Below are positions 26,356 to 35,106 of a stretch of 64,000 bases of DNA, piece by piece. Under the pieces are notes generated by a model, which ran no database searches, had not been told where the DNA came from, and worked only from the letters and a program-made list of their open reading frames with translations. The DNA lies in NCBI RefSeq assembly GCF_003001675.1, contig NZ_PVYW01000021.1, positions 1-64,000 on the forward strand, in the 5' to 3' direction. The DNA is from Cohnella sp. SGD-V74. Lineage in GTDB: Bacteria; Bacillota; Bacilli; Paenibacillales; Paenibacillaceae. A program made the position numbers and the translations under genes. Numbering within the stretch: position 1 is the stretch's first letter; every line of letters begins with the position of its first letter.

Positions 26356-26785
26356 ATCGATCTACCCCTTCCGGTGACTTACTTTTAATCGTAAACCAGA
26401 TCCACGGTATCGCAATTTTAATTTGTTGATATTTTTTGCGATTTGTTTACTCCTTTCCCTTTACATGCACGCAGAGCTGCTTTAGCTACGGAGACATATG
26501 TCGTCCGATAAGCTGGGATATTGGACCCTGCTGCCTGATTTTTGAATGTGATACGATATGCGGACAGAATAGAAGATGGAAAATGAATCCGATCGATTAG
26601 AAGAGAGGATGGAGCTCTTGCCAAATGTTATTGAATATGAGGATCGTGGGAGGGTTTGAAGAAGGCACGAGTATCGGATAACACTCTTTTCACATTGCCG
26701 GGTTTCGTCCCTTGGTTCCGTGGATGTATAATCATGGAAGAGGCTCAGACTACGTATGATCCAGTCTCAAAGTGAAAAAGAAAGG
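26356..26785. other. intergenic region upstream of VOC gene
   Basis: No gene, repeat or strong hairpin was seen in 430 bases. A TATAAT at 26727 stands close to the next gene but lacks a good -35 at the right distance. Confidence 0.4.
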
Positions 26786-26794
26786 ATGCGGATG

Positions 26795-27133
26795 ATGAAA
26801 CTAAATCATTTGAATCTGACGGTGACGGATGTGTCTGCTTCACGCGAGTTTTTGGAGAAATACTTTGGCATGAAATGCGTAGGAAGCCGAGGGAACGCAT
26901 TCGCAGCCATGTTCGACGAAGGAGGCTTCGTTCTGACGTTGATGAAGGGAAAAAACGTGCAATATCCGGAAACGTTCCATATCGGCTTCCCTCAGGAGAG
27001 CGAAGAGCAAGTGAACCTGATCAATCAACGATTAAAGGACGACGGTTTTGAAGTGGACCCTCCGCAGCATGCGCATGGATATACGTTTTACGTAGAAGCG
27101 CCTGGAGGATTTACCGTTGAAGTATTATGCTAA
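26795..27133 (+). CDS. VOC (glyoxalase/bleomycin-resistance fold) protein
   Basis: The 112-residue protein shows one vicinal-oxygen-chelate module pair: KLNHLNLTVTDVSASREFLEKYFGM at the start and GYTFYVEAPGGFTVEVLC at the end. A metal-binding His (HLNLTV) and a terminal Glu (FTVEVL) are in place. Substrate unknown. The start follows AAAGAAAGGA; ATGs at 26786 and 26792 are also possible. Confidence 0.8.
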   Translation: MKLNHLNLTVTDVSASREFLEKYFGMKCVGSRGNAFAAMFDEGGFVLTLMKGKNVQYPETFHIGFPQESEEQVNLINQRLKDDGFEVDPPQHAHGYTFYVEAPGGFTVEVLC

Positions 27134-27192
27134 TAATAGCAGTAAATCCAGGCATTCAGGCATAAGGGTTCGCCTGTCCCAAGGAGGCCAAG

Positions 27193-28149
27193 ATGAACGA
27201 AACCGCATCAGAGCTTCAGCTATTCGAGAGCTTAAAGCCGGAGCTGACATCGTTCTGTTACAGAATGCTAGGATCTATCGATGACGCGGACGATGCCGTT
27301 CAGGAAACCTTTATTCGCGTATGGCAGAATTGGAATACGTTCCGGCAGGAATCCTCGTCCAAAACATGGATCTATCGCATCGCATCCAACTTATGCCTGG
27401 ACAAGCTGAGGCAGGCCAAACGCCGGGTTCGTCCCGTTGATCTATTCGCCCCTGCGGCATCGATCGACGTGCCCCGCGAAACATTGCCCGATTCCTCTTG
27501 GATTTGGCCGGCCCCTGACTTCTCGGACAGTCCGGAAGATCGTCTCATTCGCAAAGATACTCTTCAGCTCTGTTTTATCACTCTCTTCCAAATGCTCCCT
27601 CCCCGCCAGCGTGCGGTTCTGATTTTGAAGGACGTGTTCGAATGGTCTTCCAAAGAGATCGCGGAAACGTTAGGAATGTCGCCGGCCGCGGTCAACAGCG
27701 CCCTGCAACGAGCCAGAGAAACGATGGAACGGGAGAAGCTTCAATCCGACGAGCTGGACATGATGAAGGCCGAACCGGATCGTGAGCTGTTGTCCCGGTA
27801 CGTGGAAGCCTTCGAACAATTTGATATCCAGGCGCTGGTATCGTTGTTCCATGAGGAAGGCCGTCTGTCGATGCCGCCTTTCGCCATGTGGGTACAGGGA
27901 CAAGACGACTTGTCCAAGTTTTTCTCGCTTACTCGCGGGCATTGCGAAGGGTCCAGGTTTTTGCCGGTTACGGCCAATGGCGGGTATCCCGCATTCGCGC
28001 AGTATGTGCCAAGCGGCGAAGAACCCTGCCTGGTGCCTTGGGGGATTCACATCGTCGTGATGAAGGACAAGAGAATACACCACTCCCAAATTTTCATTCA
28101 TTCCAAATTATTTTCCCGATTCGGGCTTCCTGAACGAATAGACCGATGA
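27193..28149 (+). CDS. ECF41/SigJ-type sigma factor with SnoaL-like domain
   Basis: The 318-residue protein has sigma region 2 (LTSFCYRMLGSIDDADDAVQETFIRVWQ, residues about 10-75), region 4 with helix-turn-helix (LPPRQRAVLILKDVFEWSSKEIAETLGMSPAAVNSALQRARE, about 138-185), and a C-terminal SnoaL-like domain (about 200-318) ending in HHSQIFIHSKLFSRFGLPERI. In this sigma group the C-terminal domain replaces a separate anti-sigma factor. I saw no matching TGTCACA-type promoter nearby. It may have been followed by the SRPBCC gene at 28225 in one transcript. Confidence 0.88.
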   Translation: MNETASELQLFESLKPELTSFCYRMLGSIDDADDAVQETFIRVWQNWNTFRQESSSKTWIYRIASNLCLDKLRQAKRRVRPVDLFAPAASIDVPRETLPDSSWIWPAPDFSDSPEDRLIRKDTLQLCFITLFQMLPPRQRAVLILKDVFEWSSKEIAETLGMSPAAVNSALQRARETMEREKLQSDELDMMKAEPDRELLSRYVEAFEQFDIQALVSLFHEEGRLSMPPFAMWVQGQDDLSKFFSLTRGHCEGSRFLPVTANGGYPAFAQYVPSGEEPCLVPWGIHIVVMKDKRIHHSQIFIHSKLFSRFGLPERIDR

Positions 28150-28224
28150 ATATTGGAATCCGGCGTCGTCTATAGAAGTGTGAATCAAAAAAATACGACA
28201 ATAATGAATGAGGTGTCCTTCAAA

Positions 28225-28650
28225 ATGGAAACGAATCAATCGACGAAAGTGACCGTGCAAGCAGTTATTCAGGCTCCCGTAGAAAAAGTGTGGAAGTATT
28301 GGACCGAGCCGGCCCACATCACGAAGTGGAATCAGCCTTCGGAGGAGTGGCATGCGCCAAGAGCGGAGAACGACCTGCAGGCCGGCGGCAAGTTTCTGAC
28401 CAGACTGGAAGCGAAGGATGGCAGCATGGGCTTCGATTTTGCCGGAGTCTACGATGCGGTGAAGCAGCATGAGGCCATTTCGTACACGCTGGAGGACGGA
28501 AGAAAGGTCGACATCACCTTCGCGGCGCAAGGAAACGAAACGAAGGTTGTTGAAATTTTCGACGCCGAGAGCACCCATCCCGTCGAATTCCAGCAAGCCG
28601 GTTGGCAGGCGATTTTGGACAGTTTCAAGAAGTATACGGAAGAATCGTAA
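28225..28650 (+). CDS. SRPBCC (AHSA1-type) protein
   Basis: The 141-residue protein begins at ATG 28225 after GAGGTG, 75 bases after the sigma gene. It contains VTVQAVIQAPVEKVWKYWTEPAHITKWNQPSEEWHAPRAEN and ends with the long ligand-cavity helix GWQAILDSFKKYTEES. Ligand unknown. Proximity to the SnoaL-type sigma factor suggests one transcription unit. Confidence 0.82.
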   Translation: METNQSTKVTVQAVIQAPVEKVWKYWTEPAHITKWNQPSEEWHAPRAENDLQAGGKFLTRLEAKDGSMGFDFAGVYDAVKQHEAISYTLEDGRKVDITFAAQGNETKVVEIFDAESTHPVEFQQAGWQAILDSFKKYTEES

Positions 28651-28658
28651 ATACAACA

Positions 28659-28689
28659 AACACGGGCGCCCAATAGGGCGCCTGTGTTG
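28659..28689 (+). terminator. hairpin after SRPBCC gene
   Basis: AACACGGGCGCCC pairs with GGGCGCCTGTGTT around AATA, with one mismatch, and precedes a short GTTGTGG. It separates the SRPBCC gene from the VOC gene. Confidence 0.6.
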
Positions 28690-28764
28690 TGGAGCGCCGA
28701 TGAATTTGCAGAGGCCGGAGCGTCTATACTTATGAATCAACTCAAACCTGAGGAGGAATAATCG

Positions 28765-29187
28765 ATGACGCTTAAGCTAACCCCTTATATTACGGTGGAA
28801 GGACGCGCGAAGGAAGCGATCGAGTTTTATGTACAAGCCATTGGCGCGGAGGTTCTCTCCGTTGCGACTTACGGGGAAATGCCCAACATGCCGAGTACGT
28901 TCACAGACGATCTGAAGAGCCTTGTGGCGCATGCCAAGCTGAAGATCGGTGAATCGGAGCTCATGATTTCGGATGCGCCGGGCGGTTCGCCTATTGGCGC
29001 CGGGAAGCGGGTGACCATCTGCATTACAACGAACAGCGTGGACAAGTCGAAAAAGATATTTGAAGCTTTGCGGCAGGATGGCCAAGTCAATATTCCGTTT
29101 CAAGAAGAGGTTTTCAGCGCCGGGTTCGGCGATGTAACGGACAAATTCGGCGTGACCTTTCAAGTCTATACGGAGCTTGATTCCTAG
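28765..29187 (+). CDS. PhnB-like VOC protein
   Basis: The 140-residue protein starts after GAGGAGGAATAATCG. It has LTPYITVEGRAKEAIEFYVQAIGAEVL and SELMISDAPGG, ending with SAGFGDVTDKFGVTFQVY, the pattern of the DUF1338-free PhnB/YjdN group. The role is unknown; it is not linked to phosphonate genes here. Confidence 0.85.
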   Translation: MTLKLTPYITVEGRAKEAIEFYVQAIGAEVLSVATYGEMPNMPSTFTDDLKSLVAHAKLKIGESELMISDAPGGSPIGAGKRVTICITTNSVDKSKKIFEALRQDGQVNIPFQEEVFSAGFGDVTDKFGVTFQVYTELDS

Positions 29188-29201
29188 AACGTATGGTTTA
29201 A

Positions 29202-29235
29202 GAGTCGCCCTCATCCTCGTGATGGTGCGGCTCTT
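29202..29235. terminator. terminator between VOC and TetR genes
   Basis: GAGTCGCCCTCATC pairs with GTGATGGTGCGGCTC around a short loop and is followed by TTTTTAC. It ends the VOC transcript and may serve the convergent TetR gene. Confidence 0.65.
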
Positions 29236-29236
29236 T

Positions 29237-29812
29237 TTACTTCGGATAAACTTGATTCTTCTCGAATAAATTCTTCACCTGCTCGGCCATGAATGCCGCG
29301 GAATGCGGCATTTGATGACGAATCCACCATTCCACGACCCCAATGAAGGCCGAGGCCAGAAACTGCGCTTTAATCTCCTTGTCGGCAGCGGCGTCCGCGG
29401 TACCGCTGTCCATCTTTTTAACCAGATTATCGGACAAAAAATGCAGCAACCGATCCCGGAATAGAATGACTCTTTCATTGGAGAACATAGCAAAGAAAAA
29501 GCGGAAATGCTCGCGAAAATATTCGAACACCGGCAGGGGTTCGTGCACCATCCCTGGGCCGGCCGGATTCGCTTCCCGGTTCTTGCACAACGAGATGAAC
29601 TCGTTGACATGGTCTTCGATGCACTTGTCCAACAAGTCGTACTTATCCGCATAATGCAAATACACCGTCCCGCGGTTCACGTTGGCGCGATCCGCGATTT
29701 CGTTGATGGTGATTTGGTCGAACTCCTTTTCCGAGAACAGCTCCAGAAACGCCTTCGTGATCGATTGTCTGGAACGCAGAATGCGGCGGTCGGTTTTAAC
29801 GGCGTTTTCCAT
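29237..29812 (-). CDS. TetR-family repressor
   Basis: The 191-residue protein has an N-terminal HTH (ILRSRQSITKAFLELFSEKEFDQITINEIADRANVNRGTVYLHYADK) and a helical ligand domain typical of TetR regulators of the YxaF/TetR_C group (FFAMFSNERVILFRDRLLHF). It is divergent from an SDR gene. The region between holds paired repeats that are likely operators. Confidence 0.88.
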   Translation of the reverse strand: MENAVKTDRRILRSRQSITKAFLELFSEKEFDQITINEIADRANVNRGTVYLHYADKYDLLDKCIEDHVNEFISLCKNREANPAGPGMVHEPLPVFEYFREHFRFFFAMFSNERVILFRDRLLHFLSDNLVKKMDSGTADAAADKEIKAQFLASAFIGVVEWWIRHQMPHSAAFMAEQVKNLFEKNQVYPK

Positions 29813-29854
29813 TCGTTACGATGCTCCTTTAGATAATCAACAATAGAGATGCTG

Positions 29855-29948
29855 GCGTTGAATATGGAACAGGATCGTATCCATTAACCATTGAGTATGC
29901 GGCGATTGTATCTATAATGTTAATCAACGGCCGTTAAATATTCAACGC
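29855..29948. promoter_or_regulatory. TetR/SDR divergent control region with inverted repeats
   Basis: GCGTTGAATAT (29855-29865) and its exact reverse complement ATATTCAACGC (29938-29948) flank the region. AACGGCCGTT, a perfect palindrome, lies at 29926-29935. TTGAGT (29891) and TATAAT (29913-29918), 16 bases apart, form a promoter toward the SDR, so the palindrome sits just after the -10. Together these look like TetR binding sites. Confidence 0.65.
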
Positions 29949-29973
29949 ATGTCGTATAAAGGAGCATCTGAGG

Positions 29974-30711
29974 ATGGAAAATATAAAAAACAAAGTTGTC
30001 GTCATTACGGGAGCATCAAGCGGGATCGGAGAGGCCGCAGCGAAGCTGATCGCCCAGAACGGCGCGAAGGTGGTATTGGCGGCCAGAAGAGAGGACCGTC
30101 TCCGCGCGATCGTCGATGACATTATCCGAGACGGCGGCGAAGCCGTCTCGGTCACAGCGGATGTCGTATCTGCCGAAGACATGCTGAAGCTGGCCCAGAC
30201 CGCCCTCCAGAAGTACGGTCGAATCGATGTATGGGTGAACAACGCGGGCATTATGCCGAACTCCAGATTGAATGAATTGCGAGTCGACGAGTGGGATCGA
30301 ATGATCGACGTGAACGTCAAAGGCGTCCTGTATGGCATCGCGGCGGCGCTGCCGATCATGCGCGAGCAGCAGTCCGGTCATGTGATCAACCTGTCCTCGA
30401 CTGCCGGTTATGAAGTAGCTCCGACGAGTGCTGTATACTCGGCTACCAAATTCGCCGTCAGAGCCATCACGGAAGGACTGCGCTTGGAAGAATCGGCGGC
30501 ATCGGGCATCCGGACGACGCTGATTGCTCCGGGCCTGACGCGAACCGAGCTTCTGGACAGCATTACGAGCCCGGAAGTGCAGATGATGGCCAAACATATC
30601 GGCGATAAAGGAATATCTCCGTACAGCATTGCCCGAGCGATCGCGTTCGCCATTAACGAGCCTGACGATACGCTGGTCAGCGAGATTATGGTGCGGCCGA
30701 CCGCATTGTAA
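29974..30711 (+). CDS. short-chain dehydrogenase/reductase
   Basis: The 245-residue protein has the cofactor motif TGASSGIG near residue 15, NNAG at about 90, a catalytic Ser (LSSTAG) and YSATK (Tyr/Lys pair). It belongs to the classical SDR group with an YdfG-like pattern (DVNVKGVLYGIAAALP). It oxidises or reduces a small alcohol or carbonyl with NAD(P). It is controlled by the divergent TetR gene by position. Confidence 0.92.
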   Translation: MENIKNKVVVITGASSGIGEAAAKLIAQNGAKVVLAARREDRLRAIVDDIIRDGGEAVSVTADVVSAEDMLKLAQTALQKYGRIDVWVNNAGIMPNSRLNELRVDEWDRMIDVNVKGVLYGIAAALPIMREQQSGHVINLSSTAGYEVAPTSAVYSATKFAVRAITEGLRLEESAASGIRTTLIAPGLTRTELLDSITSPEVQMMAKHIGDKGISPYSIARAIAFAINEPDDTLVSEIMVRPTAL

Positions 30712-30733
30712 CATGGAGCCGTAACCCAACGAC

Positions 30734-30764
30734 AGCAGGCTGCCGAGCACATCGGCAGCCTGCT
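30734..30764. terminator. terminator between SDR and membrane protein gene
   Basis: AGCAGGCTGCCGA (30734-30746) pairs perfectly with TCGGCAGCCTGCT (30752-30764), loop of 5, followed by TTC. It can act in both directions. Confidence 0.75.
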
Positions 30765-30775
30765 TTCATATGGTT

Positions 30776-31339
30776 TCATCGTCCGTCGTTCACGATCGCT
30801 TTGCCGTAATGATCTACTGCGAAGCTGAACAGAACCTTCATCATAAACAGGATGCCCACGATCAGCATATAGGGCTGCACATCGGGCAATAAAGACGTGC
30901 CGCCGATGCCGGCGCATAAGAGCAGGCCTGCAACGAACAACTGCGATCGTTTTCCGGCAAGGGCGTTAACGACGAACGCGCCCGCTATCGTATAAGACCA
31001 GACCGCTATCGAATACCCGATATCCGTATTTAACAGCAGCGCAACCAGGATGACATGAACATGAACAGCGATGAAGAGGAGGCGATTGCGCTTGCGCGCA
31101 GCATAGAAATTGCTCGTCGAAGCGGTAAAATTGGCTATGCAGCCGGCAAATATATCGAAAATAAGAACCAAGGTCAGGGCGCTGCGCCACACCGGCAACG
31201 AATTCGTAAGCTCGGGAAACCGCAGCCCTAACGCGGCGGTAAGCAGGCCGCCGAAGAGCAGGATAGCCGCGATTGCTCCGACAGTTTGTCTTTCCCCGAA
31301 GATATCATGCAAAGACTTCGGAATCCGTAAGGACTTCAC
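30776..31339 (-). CDS. multi-pass membrane protein, 187 aa
   Basis: I do not recognise a family. The chain has about six hydrophobic segments (for example TVGAIAAILLFGGLLTAALG, LTLVLIFDIFAGCIANF, LLFIAVHVHVILVALLL) joined by short loops. The start is a GTG at 31339, 8 bases after GGGAG; a GTG at 31375 lacks a site. It is divergent from a TetR gene across a 170-base region with repeats and is likely its target. Confidence 0.65.
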   Translation of the reverse strand: MKSLRIPKSLHDIFGERQTVGAIAAILLFGGLLTAALGLRFPELTNSLPVWRSALTLVLIFDIFAGCIANFTASTSNFYAARKRNRLLFIAVHVHVILVALLLNTDIGYSIAVWSYTIAGAFVVNALAGKRSQLFVAGLLLCAGIGGTSLLPDVQPYMLIVGILFMMKVLFSFAVDHYGKAIVNDGR

Positions 31340-31381
31340 TTCACACACTCCCAACGTAATGGATTTCTCGTTCACGATAGA

Positions 31382-31481
31382 GTTTTAGAGTATTTGTTTA
31401 TTATGACTACAAAATTATTATAAATACGGCATTCTGGATTTGCAATAGTTTTATACTCGAATAATTGATTTACTCTAAAAC
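31382..31481. promoter_or_regulatory. TetR/membrane-protein divergent region with inverted repeats
   Basis: GTTTTAGAGTA (31382-31392) and its exact reverse complement TACTCTAAAAC (31471-31481) stand at the two ends of the region, with further TAGAGT and TACTC copies next to each. They probably bind the TetR protein encoded at 31513, one site near each gene. Confidence 0.65.
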
Positions 31482-31512
31482 CTGAGCTACACTAAAGCTT
31501 GAGGTGGCACAG

Positions 31513-32118
31513 ATGAACGGTTTTGAACGTCGGAAAGAGAAGAAGATCGAACAAATCTACCAAGCATCGCTGCAATTGTTTTCCAAATACGGCTTTCAGA
31601 AAGTCAGCGTGAATGAGATCGCCCAGACGGCGCAAGTCTCGCCGGCTACCATCTACAATTACTTCGGCACCAAAGAGCAGCTTTACGCCGAAATGCTCAT
31701 GAACTGGATGGACAAGCAGCTGGAGCAGTACGACGAGATTCTGGATTCGGCGCTGAGTTTTCCCGAGAAGACGAAGGAAATTATGCTCAGAGAGGCGCAA
31801 AATTTGAAGCTGCTGTCGGATCGGATCGCGATAGCTTCGTCCTCCGATTGGAACGATTGGAGAGGCAAAGTCGCGGTGTACGGCGAGGAGAAGGCGGCTG
31901 CCTTTTTCATGAAATATGTCTCCCTGGGGAAACGAGAAGGGTATATTCGTCAGGATCAATCGGAAGAGATCGCGATCCTGTATTTCACGATGTTCAAGAA
32001 CGAGCTGGGCCGCTATTGGGACGGAGAGCGCAGTCCGGAAGAGCTGACCGGGATACTCGATCCGATGCTGGAGCTGTTCTTCTACGGACTGGTCGGACAG
32101 GGCGGCAAGCTGATCTGA
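31513..32118 (+). CDS. TetR-family regulator
   Basis: The 201-residue protein starts at ATG 31513, 6 bases after GAGGTG. It has HTH YGFQKVSVNEIAQTAQVSPATIYNYFGTKEQLY and a C-terminal dimer/ligand domain. It is divergent from the membrane protein gene and the 11-base repeats between them are likely operators. Confidence 0.88.
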   Translation: MNGFERRKEKKIEQIYQASLQLFSKYGFQKVSVNEIAQTAQVSPATIYNYFGTKEQLYAEMLMNWMDKQLEQYDEILDSALSFPEKTKEIMLREAQNLKLLSDRIAIASSSDWNDWRGKVAVYGEEKAAAFFMKYVSLGKREGYIRQDQSEEIAILYFTMFKNELGRYWDGERSPEELTGILDPMLELFFYGLVGQGGKLI

Positions 32119-32215
32119 TTCTTGATTCTCTAAGCCAACCTGATATTTCCGTGCATGAATTGCAAGGCTTTGTCATTCAGCTTTCCATATAATTAATGAT
32201 TAAAGGATGATTGCT

Positions 32216-33088
32216 ATGGATTGGCTGAAACGCATGAACAACGCCATGGAATATATAGAGACACATCTGTCCGGAGAAATCGATTACGACCAAGCAGCCA
32301 GAATTGCCTGCTGCTCGACCTACCATTTTCAACGAATGTTTTCGTTTATCGCCAGCGTTCCGCTGTCGGAGTATATTCGGCGCAGACGGCTCACCCTGGC
32401 GGCATTCGAACTGCAAAACAGCGGTACGAAGGTTATCGACATGGCGTTCAAGTACGGGTACGAATCGCCTGAGGCATTTTCCAGAGCGTTCAAAAAAATG
32501 CACGGCGCGATGCCGATGTCAGCGCGCGACAGAGGCGTCTCGCTCAAGGCCTATCCGCGGTTATCCTTTCATATTTCGATTCGAGGAGATGCGGAGATTA
32601 ATTACAAGATCGAGGAGAAACAAGGTTTTGAAATGTTCGGCGTTTCAACCGTGATCGACGACGAGGGCGAGACCCCGTTCATTCAAATTCCTGAATTTTG
32701 GACGAAGTGTATTTCCGACGGAACCGTAGGCCGAATCCGTGCCGCTGCAGGGTTGGGGGAACACGGACAGATCCATGGGGTTCTCTACAATAATCAGGGA
32801 GGAAAATTCTCCTACATGATCGGGTATTTTCTTCCGGAGGGCGGTCTGGCGCAAGGGTTCGAACGGCTTCCAATCCCGACGCAAACGTATGCGGTTTTTT
32901 CAACGGGCGTCAACCCTGACGGGCAAAATGATATTCATCATTTGTGGAGACGCATTGGGGGAGAATGGTTTCCAACCTGCGATTATCATTCCGCTAACGG
33001 CCCCGAGTTTGAAATGACCTACGATAGAGGCGGCGGGATGTACGAAATGGAGGTCTGGATTCCCGTCGTCAACAAGACGGAGTCATAG
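32216..33088 (+). CDS. AraC-type regulator with GyrI-like effector domain
   Basis: The 290-residue protein begins at ATG 32216, 8 bases after AAAGGA. Residues about 5-105 are two AraC HTH units (ARIACCSTYHFQRMFSFIASVPLSEYIRRRRLTLAA and VIDMAFKYGYESPEAFSRAFKKMHG). Residues about 120-290 are a GyrI/Rob-like ligand-binding domain. Such proteins respond to multidrug or antimicrobial compounds. The target is not evident; the phosphotransferase gene follows by 14 bases. Confidence 0.88.
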   Translation: MDWLKRMNNAMEYIETHLSGEIDYDQAARIACCSTYHFQRMFSFIASVPLSEYIRRRRLTLAAFELQNSGTKVIDMAFKYGYESPEAFSRAFKKMHGAMPMSARDRGVSLKAYPRLSFHISIRGDAEINYKIEEKQGFEMFGVSTVIDDEGETPFIQIPEFWTKCISDGTVGRIRAAAGLGEHGQIHGVLYNNQGGKFSYMIGYFLPEGGLAQGFERLPIPTQTYAVFSTGVNPDGQNDIHHLWRRIGGEWFPTCDYHSANGPEFEMTYDRGGGMYEMEVWIPVVNKTES

Positions 33089-33101
33089 GCTCTTAAAGGG
33101 T

Positions 33102-34085
33102 GTGAAGAGAATAGAGAATACCATCATTGCCGGACATGCGCTTGCTCAGTACGATATAGACGCGGTATCCGTATCGCCTATATCTCAGAGCGGCGCCGCG
33201 GTTTTCAAAGTTGAAGACGATCGCGGCTTGTTGTACAGCTTGCGTGTTCATAAATCCAAAAGCAGTACGCTCGAGAAGATATGGATGCGCCAAGATGTGC
33301 TGGACTCCGAGTTGGTATGGCTGGATGCGCTTAATCGCGAGACTCGTCTGATCCTTCCTGTGCCCAAACGCAATCGACAAGGATCGTATGTCACGCAGGT
33401 GGACGAAACGAATTGCACGATGCTCGGCTGGGTGGCGGGCGAGCAGAAACCGTACTTCACCAGCGAGCAGGAATTAAAATCGACGGCTGAAATGACCGCT
33501 GCGCTGCACCGTCAGGCCAGTACATGGCAACCTCCGTCATCCTTTGTTCGTCCAACTTATAATAGCGCTCGCGTGCGGGTTGCATTGGACATGCTCAACC
33601 AGCGGGTTAGCGAGGGGTTATTGGATGAACAGGATGTGAGGATTCTTAATGCCGCCGGGGAGAAAGCGATAGCCATGCTCGATGCGCTTCCTAAAAATAA
33701 GCAAACTTGGGGCGTATTGCACAACGATTTGATTCCGGGCAATATCGTATACGTAGACGGGGGTGCAAGCCCCATAGACTTCGGCGCGAGCGGGTTCGGT
33801 TTTTTCCTCAATGACTTGGCCTGCACATTTTGTTTTGTTTATCCCTCTACCAGGCAACAGTACATCGAATGGTATGGGAAGCATTTCCCGTTGCCAAATG
33901 ACCATGAGGTTCAATTAGAAGGATTCTTTATCGCTTCGCGGCTGACATCGATGATCCATTTTCTCGGTCTTCCCGACGCCAACGTCTGGATACCGACAGA
34001 TGTGCACAAGTCTGCCTGTCGCGAATTTGGCAGGTATGCGAACGGGGAACGCTTTTTGTTCACGGGTACGCCGTTCTGGGAATGA
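33102..34085 (+). CDS. aminoglycoside phosphotransferase-fold kinase
   Basis: The 327-residue protein is an APH/choline kinase-type fold. The catalytic loop is LHNDLIPGNIVYVDGG near residue 205 (HND in place of HGD) and the metal motif is IDFGASGF. The N-terminal lobe has a lysine-poor VHKSKSSTLEK region. It probably phosphorylates a hydroxyl or amino compound, not necessarily an antibiotic. The start is a GTG 14 bases after the AraC gene. Its stop overlaps the ATG of the next open frame. Confidence 0.8.
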   Translation: MKRIENTIIAGHALAQYDIDAVSVSPISQSGAAVFKVEDDRGLLYSLRVHKSKSSTLEKIWMRQDVLDSELVWLDALNRETRLILPVPKRNRQGSYVTQVDETNCTMLGWVAGEQKPYFTSEQELKSTAEMTAALHRQASTWQPPSSFVRPTYNSARVRVALDMLNQRVSEGLLDEQDVRILNAAGEKAIAMLDALPKNKQTWGVLHNDLIPGNIVYVDGGASPIDFGASGFGFFLNDLACTFCFVYPSTRQQYIEWYGKHFPLPNDHEVQLEGFFIASRLTSMIHFLGLPDANVWIPTDVHKSACREFGRYANGERFLFTGTPFWE

Positions 34086-34294
34086 AGGTATGCGATCGAG
34101 GTGTTTTCGAAAGCGACAGAGTGCTTTACTTTCTGATGGGGGAACACCAAATGAATCTGAGAGGAGATTTGATGCGAATATTGGACGACGGCGGATTTAG
34201 ATATAAAATAATACCTGACGCAGGGCATGGCATCAACCATGAGCGGCCAGGTATTATTAATGAAGAGATTGTTCAGTTTCTGCTGGAAGAATAG
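34082..34294 (+). pseudogene. C-terminal fragment of an alpha/beta hydrolase
   Basis: The 70-residue frame ends with GGFRYKIIPDAGHGINHE and INEEIVQFLLEE, the last strand, the catalytic His (AGHGINHE) and final helix of an alpha/beta hydrolase. The nucleophile and acid regions are missing, so it cannot be active. It starts at ATG 34082 inside the stop of the phosphotransferase gene, and it overlaps the end of the convergent membrane protein gene by 22 bases. Likely a deletion scar. Confidence 0.7.
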
Positions 34295-34956
34295 AGCGCG
34301 GTGCTGCGCAACAAGACCACTCCCACCCCGATGAACCATAAGATCGCGCCTATTCCGAACACGTATCCCGCGCTGTACAAGGCCGGAACGACTGTCACGA
34401 TCCCTGCCGCGCCGATCACCACGCCGCCGACGTTTAACGTCTTTGGGAGATTGCCCGACAGCAGGCCGGCCCAGCTCACGAGCAGTATCCATAATCCGCC
34501 CGGAAGCTCAAGAGCTCCGCCCAGCCCTTCCTCCACAGCAGACAGCGATAACCACACTATATGGGCTTGTTCCGGATTTTTATCGTAGAGCTCGGCGATG
34601 ATGCCGAGGTCGTTAACGATGATCATGCCGCTGGAGATGACCGTGACGACCCAGATCAACCCGAATGCGGTAGCGATCCGCATCAATACGGGGGCTCCGT
34701 CTTTAAGTCTCTCATGCAGCGCGAGTGCCAAAGGAACCATCGCCACTCCGGCGACCAGGTAAATGAGAAGATGCCAGACGTGCATTAGGGCCTGATGCTC
34801 CACAATAAATTTGACGTACTCTTCGGCTTCGGCCTCCATAATGGGACTCAAGTAAGTGAATACGAGTCCGATCCCCACGATATACGCGAATGCATTGACC
34901 AGCGCGGATATGCCGCCAGAGAGCGCCAGGTTTTTCAAGCTACGATTCGTCAACAT
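34273..34956 (-). CDS. multi-pass membrane protein, 227 aa
   Basis: The protein has about six hydrophobic segments (SALVNAFAYIVGIGLVF, HVWHLLIYLVAGVAMVPLALAL, IATAFGLIWVVTVISSGMIIV, GGLWILLVSWAGLLSG, VVIGAAGIVTVVPALYSAG, FGIGAILWFIGVGVVLL). It resembles DUF4386-type proteins, but I am not sure. The start has GGAGGTAACGAAACG before ATG. It is divergent from the phosphotransferase gene at 35107. Confidence 0.7.
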   Translation of the reverse strand: MLTNRSLKNLALSGGISALVNAFAYIVGIGLVFTYLSPIMEAEAEEYVKFIVEHQALMHVWHLLIYLVAGVAMVPLALALHERLKDGAPVLMRIATAFGLIWVVTVISSGMIIVNDLGIIAELYDKNPEQAHIVWLSLSAVEEGLGGALELPGGLWILLVSWAGLLSGNLPKTLNVGGVVIGAAGIVTVVPALYSAGYVFGIGAILWFIGVGVVLLRSTALYSSSRN

Positions 34957-35106
34957 CGTTTCGTTACCTCCGATTACGGGTTTTGCGAATAGTGTACCGG
35001 GAATCGGAGGCGACGCGAAGCTACTTAAGTATCGTTATTTCAGCAGCGGTCCTGCCAAGAGGTGTGGACGAGAGCGCGCTATGGAGGAAGAGAGAGGTTG
35101 AGGTGA

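Noticed and set aside
27160..27192. TGTCCC before the SnoaL-type sigma gene as an ECF41 promoter.
   Set aside because: Does not match TGTCACA and no CGTC follows at the needed distance.
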